NCBI GenBank assembly: GCA_031771865.1
Contig: JASISA010000019.1
Coordinates: 1,116,001-1,180,000 of the forward strand
From: Nothophaeocryptopus gaeumannii
Taxonomy: Eukaryota > Ascomycota > Dothideomycetes > Mycosphaerellales > Mycosphaerellaceae
Direction: 5' to 3'
Length of the DNA stretch: 64,000 bases
Below are positions 30,625 to 39,825 of the stretch, one piece after another. The translations under genes and the position numbers were made by a program. The notes under the pieces are model-generated. The model was not told where the DNA came from and made no database searches. It was given only the letters and a program-made list of their open reading frames with translations. How positions within the stretch are numbered: the stretch's first letter is position 1; every line of letters starts with the position of its first letter.

Positions 30625-31036
30625 ATGCAGTTCGCCCACATAACAGCCCTTCTCTTCGGCCTTACCGCCTCCGTCCTGGCCCTCCCAAAGGTATGATCCA
30701 CCTCCATTCTCTCCAACAATGAGGGAAACCCTTCTTCCCTGCATTCAGCCTCGCTAATTGATGTACACTACACAGCCCGCACAAAACAGCAATCAAGTCG
30801 CCAACTGCGGTTCGTCTCCTTGCCAGGAGGAGAGACCTCAGCCGTGTGAATCTTGTGATAATGAGGATGACTATCCCCGCGGCCCGTATGATGGGAACCG
30901 GTGGCATCCTGAGCCGTATCGTCCCAACCAGGGGCGTCCTGAGCCGTATGAGCCAGAGAACAGCCCGTGGGAGGATAATGAGCATGAGGGTTGCAATGAA
31001 TGTGAGAATGAGGAAGAACAAAGACGTGGGTATTAA
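30625..31036 (+). CDS. Small secreted acidic protein with six cysteines
   Basis: Exons 30625-30690 and 30776-31036, with an 85-nt GTATGA...CAG phase-0 intron, give 108 residues. Residues 1-20 form a signal peptide (MQFAHITALLFGLTASVLAL). The mature part has cysteines at 33, 38, 46, 49, 95 and 98 (CGSSPC, CESC, CNEC) and a central Pro/Tyr/Asn-rich block with imperfect repeats (PEPYRPNQG, PEPYEPENS). The end is Glu-rich. No known domain. Strong TATA box and leader suggest active, perhaps regulated, expression. It could be an effector, a wall-associated or a metal-binding protein; I assign no role. Confidence 0.75.
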
Positions 31037-31408
31037 ACGGGATGAATACGAAGGGTAGGGGCGGGGCGGAAGGGTGGGAATTGGGATTGCTCTTCTAAGA
31101 TCTGAGGTAGTGCTCTCGTGTCCGGTGGGCGGGAACAGAAGGGGAGGTTGTCTTGGGATGTTCGACTAGTCGCGGCATCGATTTCACGGATGCCCCACGC
31201 TCCTTAGCTGGCTTATGAATTAAAACTACAGTATTGTCAAACTTGGCTTGTCGTTGCTATTCCTCATCAACGTTGAAGTTGAAGCGTGACAGGTCAATGG
31301 CTGCAAGCCCCACTTTCACATGCAGAGCTTATTTAAAACTTCGGGGCCGCTCAAGTCTCCTTCATTGCTTGCTCTGTAAGTAAATACCCGAACACAACAC
31401 AAACGACG
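31037..31408. other. Intergenic region, with TATA-like site before 31409
   Basis: 372 bp. A TATTTAAA at 31330-31337 lies 72 bp before the next ATG, followed by a CT-rich and CAACAC leader. Otherwise nothing seen. Confidence 0.4.
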
Positions 31409-32020
31409 ATGCCTTCACCGATCGAGGAGGCCTTGGCTGCAAGCGATGGCCTGTCAAAGCTTGAGCGATCATACCTCAGAACTCATCTCATGACGCAACC
31501 TCATGCTGATGGACCTTCAACCGAGTGCAAACTCATCGAGCTGCCGCGAGAGTTGCGAGACCTGATATATGGCTATCTCGCGTACGACCACTGTCGACAG
31601 TATGGTGCGGTGAAGAAACCCGGGTTGCTGGGAACCAGTGGGTTTCTCCTTGCCATTTCCAACGGAAACTTTACGCCGACTGACATCAGAATCACAGACA
31701 AACAACTCCTCACCGAGCTCAGCGAGATATTTTTCAGCACCAGAAGCTTCACAGTCAAGCTCTACAAGCGAATTGCTGGATGGACTGAGAATAAGGACGG
31801 CGAGTTCCTTAAGGGAGCTCTCTTCTCTCAGGAGAACTTCCACGGCCGTGAGCTCAACGATCAGCGGCGCGAGTTGCTGTCTGAGAGCGTTGATGAGGCT
31901 ATGTCGATGACTGAGTACCTGTCGGGCGGCATCTTGGGCCATTCTGGCGATCTGAAGTATGGAACGATAGAGCTGGTTGGGGTTGAGGGGAAGTGTGCTG
32001 CTATTTTGGAGTATCAGTAG
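31409..32020 (+). CDS. 2EXR/F-box-like protein, intact copy
   Basis: 203 residues, no intron. Contains the common fungal F-box-like signature LIELPRELRDLIYGYL at about 43-58 and, further on, ITDKQLLTELSEIFFSTRSFTVKLY, the typical 'inherited strand' of these proteins, where conserved TN/DxQ and EAxxxFYxxNxF patterns occur. Function of this large fungal family is mostly unknown; protein interaction is assumed. The next gene (32457) is a diverged copy in the same orientation, so this is a tandem duplication. Confidence 0.65.
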   Translation: MPSPIEEALAASDGLSKLERSYLRTHLMTQPHADGPSTECKLIELPRELRDLIYGYLAYDHCRQYGAVKKPGLLGTSGFLLAISNGNFTPTDIRITDKQLLTELSEIFFSTRSFTVKLYKRIAGWTENKDGEFLKGALFSQENFHGRELNDQRRELLSESVDEAMSMTEYLSGGILGHSGDLKYGTIELVGVEGKCAAILEYQ

Positions 32021-32456
32021 AGTAAAGGGTAAAGGTGGACAGAGGAGAATGAGGAGTACAAGCAGTAGGTACGATAAACTACGATCGAAGCTTGAATGGC
32101 TGGGCACGCAGACCTGTGCGTACAGGTGACGCATGCCGCGTCAAGCACATGCTGGGCGGTTCGTGAAGGGATAGAGCATCGGTGGTATATGACAGGCGCG
32201 AAGACGGAGCCAGAAGAGTTCGGAGGTGGGTTAGGGATATGAGCCGCTCCTTCCTTCTTCAGACTGCAGACGCGTAGCAGGTAGCGAGAGACCCGCTTTC
32301 ATATGCGCGTTCGACTAGCTCCAACTCAGCTTCAACACCATCATCTACCGACCTCTCTCTTTCTCTCTCCTTCATCAACACCCCGCCCTCCCATTCCAAT
32401 TCACACCCACCAAGGTGCCGTACAAAATTGAGCGAGTCGCCGGCCTGCTCACCCAA
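32021..32456. other. Intergenic region between the two F-box-like copies
   Basis: 436 bp. CT-rich tract at about 32345-32375 before the second copy. No gene or repeat seen. Confidence 0.4.
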
Positions 32457-33397
32457 ATGGACCGCAGCCAGCTAGACTACATCAAGACCCTCGTTGCCAC
32501 TGAGATGGCCGGAAAAGCCACCAGCTGCCGTCTCCTCGAGTTCCCGCGCGAACTCCGCGATCACATCTCCCACTACGCCGCCTTCTTCCACTACCGCGAC
32601 ATGGGCATCACCAAAGCCCCAGGGATCCTTCGAGCCAGTTAAGTATCACCACCTCTCTGACCTACGCACCTTCCTTCCTCCCCCAGCTACCATCCATCCC
32701 AACTTCACAGACAAACAGCTACACAAAGAATTTTCTCCCCATCCTCTACAGCACCACCCTCCTCACCACAACCGTCTTCTTTCCCCAACGGGCCTCTTTC
32801 GACAAACTATACAAAGCGGCCTTCACACCCATCAAATCCCCCAATTTCATCCGCACACTCCTCCAGAACGGCCGCGCCGACGTGGAAGACTGGGATGACT
32901 CGTTTTACGATGAGCGTTATGGCTTTTTTGGGAGCAAGGTCGGTCTCAACTTGTCCGAAGCGCAGGAAATCGCGAAGACGCAGGTGCCGGGGGAGCATAA
33001 TCGGGACGAGGACGATCTGCGGGTCGCTGGAGTGTTGCAGCTCGTGGGAATGGAGAAGGAGGAGGGGTGTATTGTATTTGGACTTGGGACCGATGACGTT
33101 TGCACGTACGAGAAACAAACAGTTCAAGGGAAAGCGGGTGCAGAATCGGTGCGAGTAGCTGCATTTCCGCATGTGAGCGGATGGGACGAGAGCGCGAGAG
33201 GTTGGCCTGCGAGTAATTGGGCGAAGTGGTGGCAAATGATTTTTGACTGGCTCGAACTGGACAGCACCCATAAGCAAACGATAGTGGTATCTCAATGCAA
33301 TACTCAACCTGATTGCCCTTTCCAACTTCATGCTCTTGCCCATAACCAGCCGTCTCATCATCATCCACTATCCACCCTTCCTTCCTCCCCATTCTGA
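32457..33397 (+). pseudogene. 2EXR/F-box-like paralog with an apparent frameshift
   Basis: Exon 1 (32457-32637) encodes a start related to the upstream gene, with LLEFPRELRDHISHYAAFF matching LIELPRELRDLIYGYL. A 49-nt intron (32638-32686, GTTAAG...CAG) leads to TIHPNFTDKQLHKEF in frame. Protein-like reading then moves by one base at a TTTT run (32731-32734) to LPILYSTTLLTTTVFFPQR and runs open to 33397. No GT/AG pair explains the shift. The carboxyl part (LVGMEKEEGCIVFGLG) matches the end of the upstream copy, then extends about 100 residues beyond it. Either a one-base insertion disabled the gene, or it is a sequence error in a homopolymer. Confidence 0.5.
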
Positions 33398-33425
33398 AAA
33401 CCTTCCCTCCTCGTCCAAATGCCCC

Positions 33426-35171
33426 CTAAACATTCCTCGCCCCACTAACACTCCTCGCATGCTGCGCCGTCCTAACTTCCACAGGACTGACATTATAAAG
33501 CTCACTATCACTGCCACTCGTCTCAGTAACCGGCGTCTGCGGCAAAGTCCCATGCATCGTATAATGATTCACCGCACTATTCTGCCTCCCCACATAACTC
33601 TGCGTAACATCGCTCGTATGCCAAGGACCCATCCCCGGCCTCTGAGGCGAGTTAGGGGACACAACACCTTCGGACGGGACGCTTCCGCGGGTCGTGATTG
33701 GGGAGACTTGTCCCTGTTCGGAGTTGGGGACGGAGTAGACATTTTCGAGATCGGGGGTGTCGCGGCGTTGGGGAGGGGCGAAAGTGGGTCCGGGTTCGAT
33801 GTGGAAGGTATTGGAGTGTTGGCGCTGGTGGATGGGAGGTTGGGAGAAGGCACTGTAGTTTGTGTTTTGGTCGACGGGGTCGGCAAAGGGGTTGGCTTCG
33901 GGTTGTTGCTGCTGAGGTGGAGTGTCGCGTTGGTTTAGACTGGTGAGCATGCGTGGTGGTGGGCCAGAAGGTGCTTGGAAGCCGGAATACGTTTGGTTGT
34001 CGTACCTCTGGTTGTTGCCGCTTCCATAGTTGTCGAAGCCGTTGACTCTTGTGGTTGGAGGGAGTTGAGGAGGTGGTGAGGAGTAGACGTTCTGTGGTGG
34101 AGGCTGAGGGGCTGCTTGCTGTCCTTGTGGTGGAGTAGGAGCAACTCCCATAACCCGTCTTGCAGCCAGCACACTTCTCTGATACCTGCTCATGGCCAAG
34201 CTGAGCTGCTCATTCGTCTCGATGAGGGTCTGCATGGTATCATGATCCGGCGCCGGATTATCCGCATTAATATACCCCTGCATACTTCTCTGAGCGCTCT
34301 GACAGCGCTCACTGAACTCCCAAATCAACTCATTATTCAGTACCTCCTCACTCGGCGTACTCTGCACCAACTGCAGCAAAATCTTCGCCGTATTCCTCGC
34401 CTCTTCAACCCGACTCGCCAGCTCCGGCGCACTCGGCAACACTCTATCCTCCCTCTCCCTCCTATGCGATCCAGACCTCTCCTGCGGCTGCTGCTGCTGT
34501 CCCTGACCAAACATACTAGGCGGTCCCCCATGCGCACTCATCCTCACACTCCCGCTCTGGCTCAAGCTAGCATGTTGCCCCTTCTCCTTCCTCCACATCT
34601 GAAACAACAATGCCAACCCTTCATCATACCCCTTCTCCGCCTCCAAATGATCCAACGTCTCCCGCAGCATCTGCTGCGTACTATGATCCTTACAACTCCT
34701 CAACGTCTCCTTCACAGCCCCCACAAAATTCTTATCGAAATTCCTCGTAAACGTCGCGCCGGGGTTATCGCTCAATATGCGTATCAACATGATGGCGTTG
34801 TATTGGACGTGCGGTTTGCTCTGCCATTCTTTCGTGAGGAATTTGCGGATTTGGTTTGCGGCTGAAGCGGCGGCGATGGGGGAGGACTCGGCGGATTCGA
34901 CGATGACGGGGAGGTGAAGGACTTCTTCGCCGCCGTTGCTCGCGGAGCCGGATTCGCAGAAGAGGCGGATGGAGCGTTGGGCGTTTGCTTCAGGGGAGTC
35001 AATGGGGGCGTTGTCGAAGTCGTAGGCGGGTTGCGCGCTGGAGCTTCCGCTGCGGTTGGCGACGCCTTGAGAAGAAGTTGTTAGGAAAGGGTTGATTGAT
35101 ATTGGCAGGGAAGGTGAGGCTATACTTCTCGTGCGACCCAGCACCTTGGAAAGGCCTTTGAACTTGTTCAT
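33426..35171 (-). CDS. VHS/GAT-domain endocytic adaptor, LSB5-like
   Basis: 581 residues, no intron. Residues about 20-190 form a VHS/ENTH-like helical domain (QIRKFLTKEWQSKPHVQYNAIMLIRILSDNPG). Residues about 245-345 form a GAT domain (ASRVEEARNTAKILLQLVQSTP ... DTMQTLIETNEQLSLAMSRYQ), split here only for reading. The C-terminal 230 residues are Pro/Gln-rich and contain NPFADP, an NPF motif for EH-domain partners. Yeast Lsb5 links cortical actin and Las17 to endocytosis and ubiquitin sorting. The start at 35171 (MNKFKGLSKVLGRT) is preferred over the first ATG of the frame at 35267, whose 32 extra residues look like leader. Confidence 0.85.
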   Translation of the reverse strand: MNKFKGLSKVLGRTRSIASPSLPISINPFLTTSSQGVANRSGSSSAQPAYDFDNAPIDSPEANAQRSIRLFCESGSASNGGEEVLHLPVIVESAESSPIAAASAANQIRKFLTKEWQSKPHVQYNAIMLIRILSDNPGATFTRNFDKNFVGAVKETLRSCKDHSTQQMLRETLDHLEAEKGYDEGLALLFQMWRKEKGQHASLSQSGSVRMSAHGGPPSMFGQGQQQQPQERSGSHRREREDRVLPSAPELASRVEEARNTAKILLQLVQSTPSEEVLNNELIWEFSERCQSAQRSMQGYINADNPAPDHDTMQTLIETNEQLSLAMSRYQRSVLAARRVMGVAPTPPQGQQAAPQPPPQNVYSSPPPQLPPTTRVNGFDNYGSGNNQRYDNQTYSGFQAPSGPPPRMLTSLNQRDTPPQQQQPEANPFADPVDQNTNYSAFSQPPIHQRQHSNTFHIEPGPTFAPPQRRDTPDLENVYSVPNSEQGQVSPITTRGSVPSEGVVSPNSPQRPGMGPWHTSDVTQSYVGRQNSAVNHYTMHGTLPQTPVTETSGSDSELYNVSPVEVRTAQHARSVSGARNV

Positions 35172-36075
35172 CTTGTCAAGAAGCTGATCTGAGCTGAGAT
35201 GTCTCGAACTTGTTGTGACAGCTAGAGGTAGGTGAGATCCAAGCTCAAGAATATCCAAACAGCGCAAGTATATTTCTCAGTGTAGGATGCAGGACGAGGG
35301 ATGAGGGATGCAGCAGACAAACAAAGATTCAGTGCAACTGTCTGTCTGCAAAGATGTCAACGTCTCAAAAGTGCCGGGGCAGGAGTCCACGATCAGAAGC
35401 GCACGAATCCGGGGCTTCGCGCTGGAGAAGACGACGTGACAAGGTTCCACACTTCTTCCGTCTTGGAACTTCCCTGAGGCTGTGCAGCTGAAGACGGCTC
35501 GAGCTCTCAGAGACCCTGCATCACTCACCAACGCGTGCACACTGCGTCTCCCCATCCACTCATCCTCCTCCTTGGCAATACCCCGCGACACGTAACGCTA
35601 CACACCATCTGAACACGTCAAGCCCTCTCAAATCATATCTCCGCGTCGACTTGAAAGAGTTGACTGGTCACGCGTCCAATTCAGTGACGTCGCGCCATCA
35701 CGGCCACCGAAACAATGATGAATACAGGGGCGGGCATTGACACGTATAGCCCGCCAAGAACGTGTCTACGAAGCATGGTATGAGGCAGTAACAAAGAACC
35801 AAAGTCTCACCCGTGTGCCGAGATGGTCCCGGACACCGACTTCATATTCTCCATGTGGGATCTGTGGTGATTCTCGTCATTCTTCCATTTTCCGGTCTAG
35901 GTATCATCTGTTTCTAGGCTTCCCATCCAGTTCTTCCAAGCTCCTCCGCTATGCACTGACAACTAGGACTAGGAGACCAGCCCGAGGTCCGATATCGAAA
36001 TGCTATCTGTTTGTTCATCTGTCCCGTTTGTCGTTTCTCTCGTTCCTCTCGGATCTTTTTCTACCGAGTCATTCT
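35172..36075. other. Intergenic region between adaptor and glutamate decarboxylase
   Basis: About 900 bp: the promoter of the minus-strand adaptor and the 3' end of the minus-strand decarboxylase. The plus-strand frame from 35737 runs antisense into the decarboxylase and is not a gene. Confidence 0.4.
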
Positions 36076-37736
36076 TTAGCACACACCGTGTGTCTTTCCG
36101 TGCTTGCCCTTGAGCGAGTGCTTCTCATCCGCATAGTGATCATTGGTCTTCTTCCTCCAAGTCTTGGCCGCGCTATGGGCGAGACGATGCTCCTTATGCA
36201 ACGCCAGCTGTCGCTCGTCCAGCTTCTTGAGCTCAGTCATAGCCATCTGGAGGTCACACACCAGTGCGTCGCAGCGACTGCGCGAGAAGTCCTCGCGGAC
36301 CACCACACGCATCATCTTCAGCTTGCCGGCGTTTGGCGCCATCGTGTATGCTGGGACGACCCAGCCACGCTCGCGGAGCTGGTGGGCAATGGCGAACTCG
36401 TCAAACTTGTGCTCGTGTGCTGGGTCGAGACGAAAGGCGACAAGGGGGAGACCTTGGCCGTGTGTCTTTGACATGAGCAAGAATCCCATGCGCTGGACGG
36501 CTGTCGCGAGGTAGTCGGCCGTGCGGGTCAAGTTGAACATGATCGATCGATAGCCCTTCTTTCCCAGGCGAATGAGCTGGTAGTATTGCCCAATAACCTG
36601 ACTAGCGCCACGGGAAAAGTTGAGAGTAAACGAGGCCTGGTCAGCACCCAGATAGTTGATGTTGAAGATCAGTTCTGCAAAGTGTTAGCATCAAAATCGC
36701 AAGTCAAGGAACCTCGTCTACTCACCCTTTGGCAGGAACTCAGGGTCACGCCAGACGACCCAGCCAACACCAGGGTACACAAGACCGTACTTGTGGCCAG
36801 ACACATTGATCGAGACGACTTTCTCCAATCTGAAGTCCCAAGACAAGTTAGGGTTCACGAAAGGAGCGACGAATCCACCCGACGCCGCATCAACGTGGAT
36901 GGGGCAGTCAATGCCCCTCTTGATGAGCAGATCATTGATGGCCTTGGTGTCCTCATACTCGCCGGTATACGTCGTGCCCAAAATCGAGCAAATACCGATC
37001 GTGTTCTCATCCACCAAGTTCACCGCCTCTTCAGGATCGATCACGTATCTGTCCTCAGTACAGTACACGTACTTCTCCTCGACATCAAAGTATCTGGCAG
37101 CCTTCTCCCAGCAGACCTGCACAGCCGAGTTCATGACGATGTTCGGGTTGCTGTAGTCCTTGCCCTCAGCCTTTCTCTTGTTCTGCCAGCGCTTCTTCAT
37201 GGCGAGTGTAGCAAGCATGATGGCTTCGGAGGAGCCAATGGTGGACGTACCCATGGCTTGGGTGCTCTCGTCGTGAGCGGGGATATTGAAGAGACGGGCG
37301 ATCATCGAGACGCAGCGGTTCTGGATGTCGGCTGAGACTGGATATTCTTCGTAGTCGATGAAGTTCTTGGAGAAGGCGTCGATCATGAGCTTCTCGGCCT
37401 CGTCTTCCATGTAGGTAGTGACGAAGGAAGCAAGGCTGTAGCATTGATCAGCGGAAGCTTCGTATCAGAGCTTGATTGGTGAGTAGCTCACTTCAGAGTT
37501 GGAGTGCCGTCCAACGTTAGGTCGTCCTTGATCATACGGTAGGCGACTTCACGAGGCATCTCGCTTTCTGGCATCTCATGCTTGGGAAGGTCGGCAGCCG
37601 CAAAACGCGAGCCGTAAACACTAGCTGTGAATTCATCCTGGCCAGGCTGGTCATCGTTGAACTTGAGGTCTTCGAGACCTGGGACGATGCCCTCGTTGAC
37701 CTCCTTGTCGTTCGCGACCTTGCCCAAGTGAACCAT
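36076..37736 (-). CDS. Glutamate decarboxylase
   Basis: Exons 37736-37492, 37435-36726 and 36674-36076, with introns of 56 and 51 nt, encode 517 residues. PLP-dependent conversion of glutamate to GABA and CO2, feeding the GABA shunt and stress or acid tolerance. The two joins restore NLASFVTTYME and FLPKELIFNINYLGADQ. The PLP lysine is at about 297 in NVSGHKYGLVYPG, and the cofactor-contacting Asp at about 264 in HVDAASGGF. MGTSTIGSSEAIML binds the phosphate. The C-terminal tail is Lys/His-rich (KTWRKKTNDHYADEK), where some family members bind calmodulin, but no proof is visible. Length and motifs match the fungal GAD1 type. Confidence 0.94.
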
Positions 37737-39825
37737 CTTGTCGGCTCAGTTTGATTCGTAGATAGGGAAGAAGGAATGAAGTGCTCGTGTTATTCAGTTG
37801 ATAGAAAACTTGTATGAAGAAAACAGAAAGCTATGGCAGAGGAAGGAAAGAAAGAGCTCCCTTCACCGCCGCAGCTTCCCGCGTTCCTCAGCTCTAGCCA
37901 ACATAACCTGACTAGACCATCCGTCATCAGGAACAGGAAGCGCCGTCTTCAAGCTGTCCCTGCAACGCTCTGACCAATTCTCTCACCAAGCGTTCACCAC
38001 GTTGCTCACAACAGGGAAGTGCTCACCGTTGCGCGGCTCTGATTCGTCAGACCAACGGCGACGCGCAGACAAGCATCGTTGTGCCGTGGGGTGAAGGCTT
38101 GATTCGATTAGAGCGGTGGGCCTTGCCGGTCCTTCCGACACCTACGTAAACGTGTCTGTGTGTTGTAGTTATGGTACGCATGTGGCATGTTCCATGCTTG
38201 TTGCGACGTCTGTTCTTGCTGGTTTGTGAAACGATAAGCGCTGCAGGGGCTTGGAGGAGGAACGATGGGGATGACCAGCAGCGAGAGCGCCTTCCCAATG
38301 GCTTGAGAGCTCGTACGGAGAGAAGGAGCTATTAATCTTGCTTGTGCTTTATTCCATTTCTTGATCTCACAGCATTGGATTCTGCGCTCGTCGTATTTTC
38401 TGACACTCCTGTGGAAACAGCGATACCCAAGACTCAAGGCGACTGAGATTTGACTCCTCGGCCGACAACTCTCAGAAAGAGCCAAGCAAGCCAAGACCGA
38501 AGCGTATCTTCAATCAGATACGGCTACAGGCTCGATACCACTCCTGAGCTTGCTCGCAGTTGTCCGCAGACTTCCAGATATCACGACTCTATGGATACCT
38601 CACTTCGTAACAACATTCCCTCGAAACCCGAGCCACAACTCGCACACTCCCGTGTCGCCATCCGTCGGCATTTGCACATCCCAAGCCCTAGGTCCGGCGT
38701 ATCCAAGGGGTCCCTCTCAGCGGCAAGAGTCCAAGTATATGCCTTCGCATCCCCCCTCCAATACATATTCCCTTGTCTAGTCGGGACAACCAGCAAGCTT
38801 CGTAGGAGGTACGCAGACGAGCAAATCCGAACATCCTTCCCCCCATCCCGCGCCCAGCATTATTCGGTAGTTAGTTCCTTCACTCGATACACATCATTAT
38901 TCCCAGCGAGAGGGCCCCCAGAAGTACAGAACAGGATACCATGACGAGAGTCCCAGATCCGAAATGAAACAGACACGTTACTTCTTGCTCGGTTGACGTG
39001 TACCGTCTGCTGCGTGTTGACCAGGGCTAGTAAGCTGGCTTTGAGTTGAGTTGCCGTCCGGACCGCCTAGTTCGTACATCGCATGGCACATGGCAGATGT
39101 ATCCATGACCTGATCCATGTGTATCGTTCGTTTATGTGGTCTTGGAAAGAAAGGGTGTCTTTATCTCAAGTACCGGTTCAGCCGTCAGCGGTAGCAGCCA
39201 TCCTCTGGCCAGCGAAACGGTAAATCAGCTTTGCGACAAGATCCACGAAACACCACCGCCAATAATGCTTTTGTATGCCAAATTACTCTCCACACAATTC
39301 TTCGAAGCCTGCTCTATCCAGCTATATAGTTTCCGTAACTTGAAGAGGCCAGGATAGGTGTGGATAGCAGAAAGAGTAGATCTTGGCGTTTACCGGTTCA
39401 GCCGTCAGCGGTAGGCAGCGCGTGGAGGAATTGACTGATAAAGACATACGTATGAAGGCGTTGATGTCATTCGATCAAAGAAAATTGTGCCATTGTTCAG
39501 AATCAGAGCACATCTTTGCATACTATATAGTCGTACATAAGTGTTTTTCGAATTGCCAGAATTACAATCTATCAAGTCCTGTGGACACTTTTTTCGTTGC
39601 CCCGTCGCTGCTACGTGAGGTCGTCGCTGCAAAGCCAAAAAGCACCTGCCAATGTCGATGCTTTGAAAGAAAAATCGCGTGCGAAGTCAGGAAGCCATCA
39701 TTCCATGGCGCCCGTCTCTTTTTGATGAGCAAAGTCAATAACTTTGGGGCATGGTCGCTTTTAGTGCAGAAAGTCTCTCCGGCCATGTTGTCGTTCATGC
39801 GTTGATATCGTTTCTAAATCGCATT
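37737..39825. other. Long intergenic region with a 24-bp direct repeat
   Basis: 2.1 kb between the decarboxylase start and the end of the Zn2Cys6 gene. The open frame at 38450-38944 has no protein features. The only structure I find is the 24-bp perfect direct repeat at 39171 and 39391. Confidence 0.4.
39171..39414. repeat. 24-bp perfect direct repeat, 220 bp apart
   Basis: Copies at 39171-39194 and 39391-39414 are identical (TACCGGTTCAGC...GCGGTAG). They enclose about 196 bp of unrelated sequence. Within each copy CCG and CGG triplets are near-palindromic (ACCG...CGGT ends). Too long for a target-site duplication; a regulatory motif or a small element end is possible. Confidence 0.75.

Noticed and set aside
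34116..34865. 249-codon plus-strand frame within the VHS/GAT gene
   Set aside because: Antisense shadow of a Pro/Gln-rich coding region; low-complexity, no start context.
36586..37335. 249-codon plus-strand frame across the glutamate decarboxylase
   Set aside because: Antisense to conserved GAD motifs; the GAD reading has PLP-site conservation.
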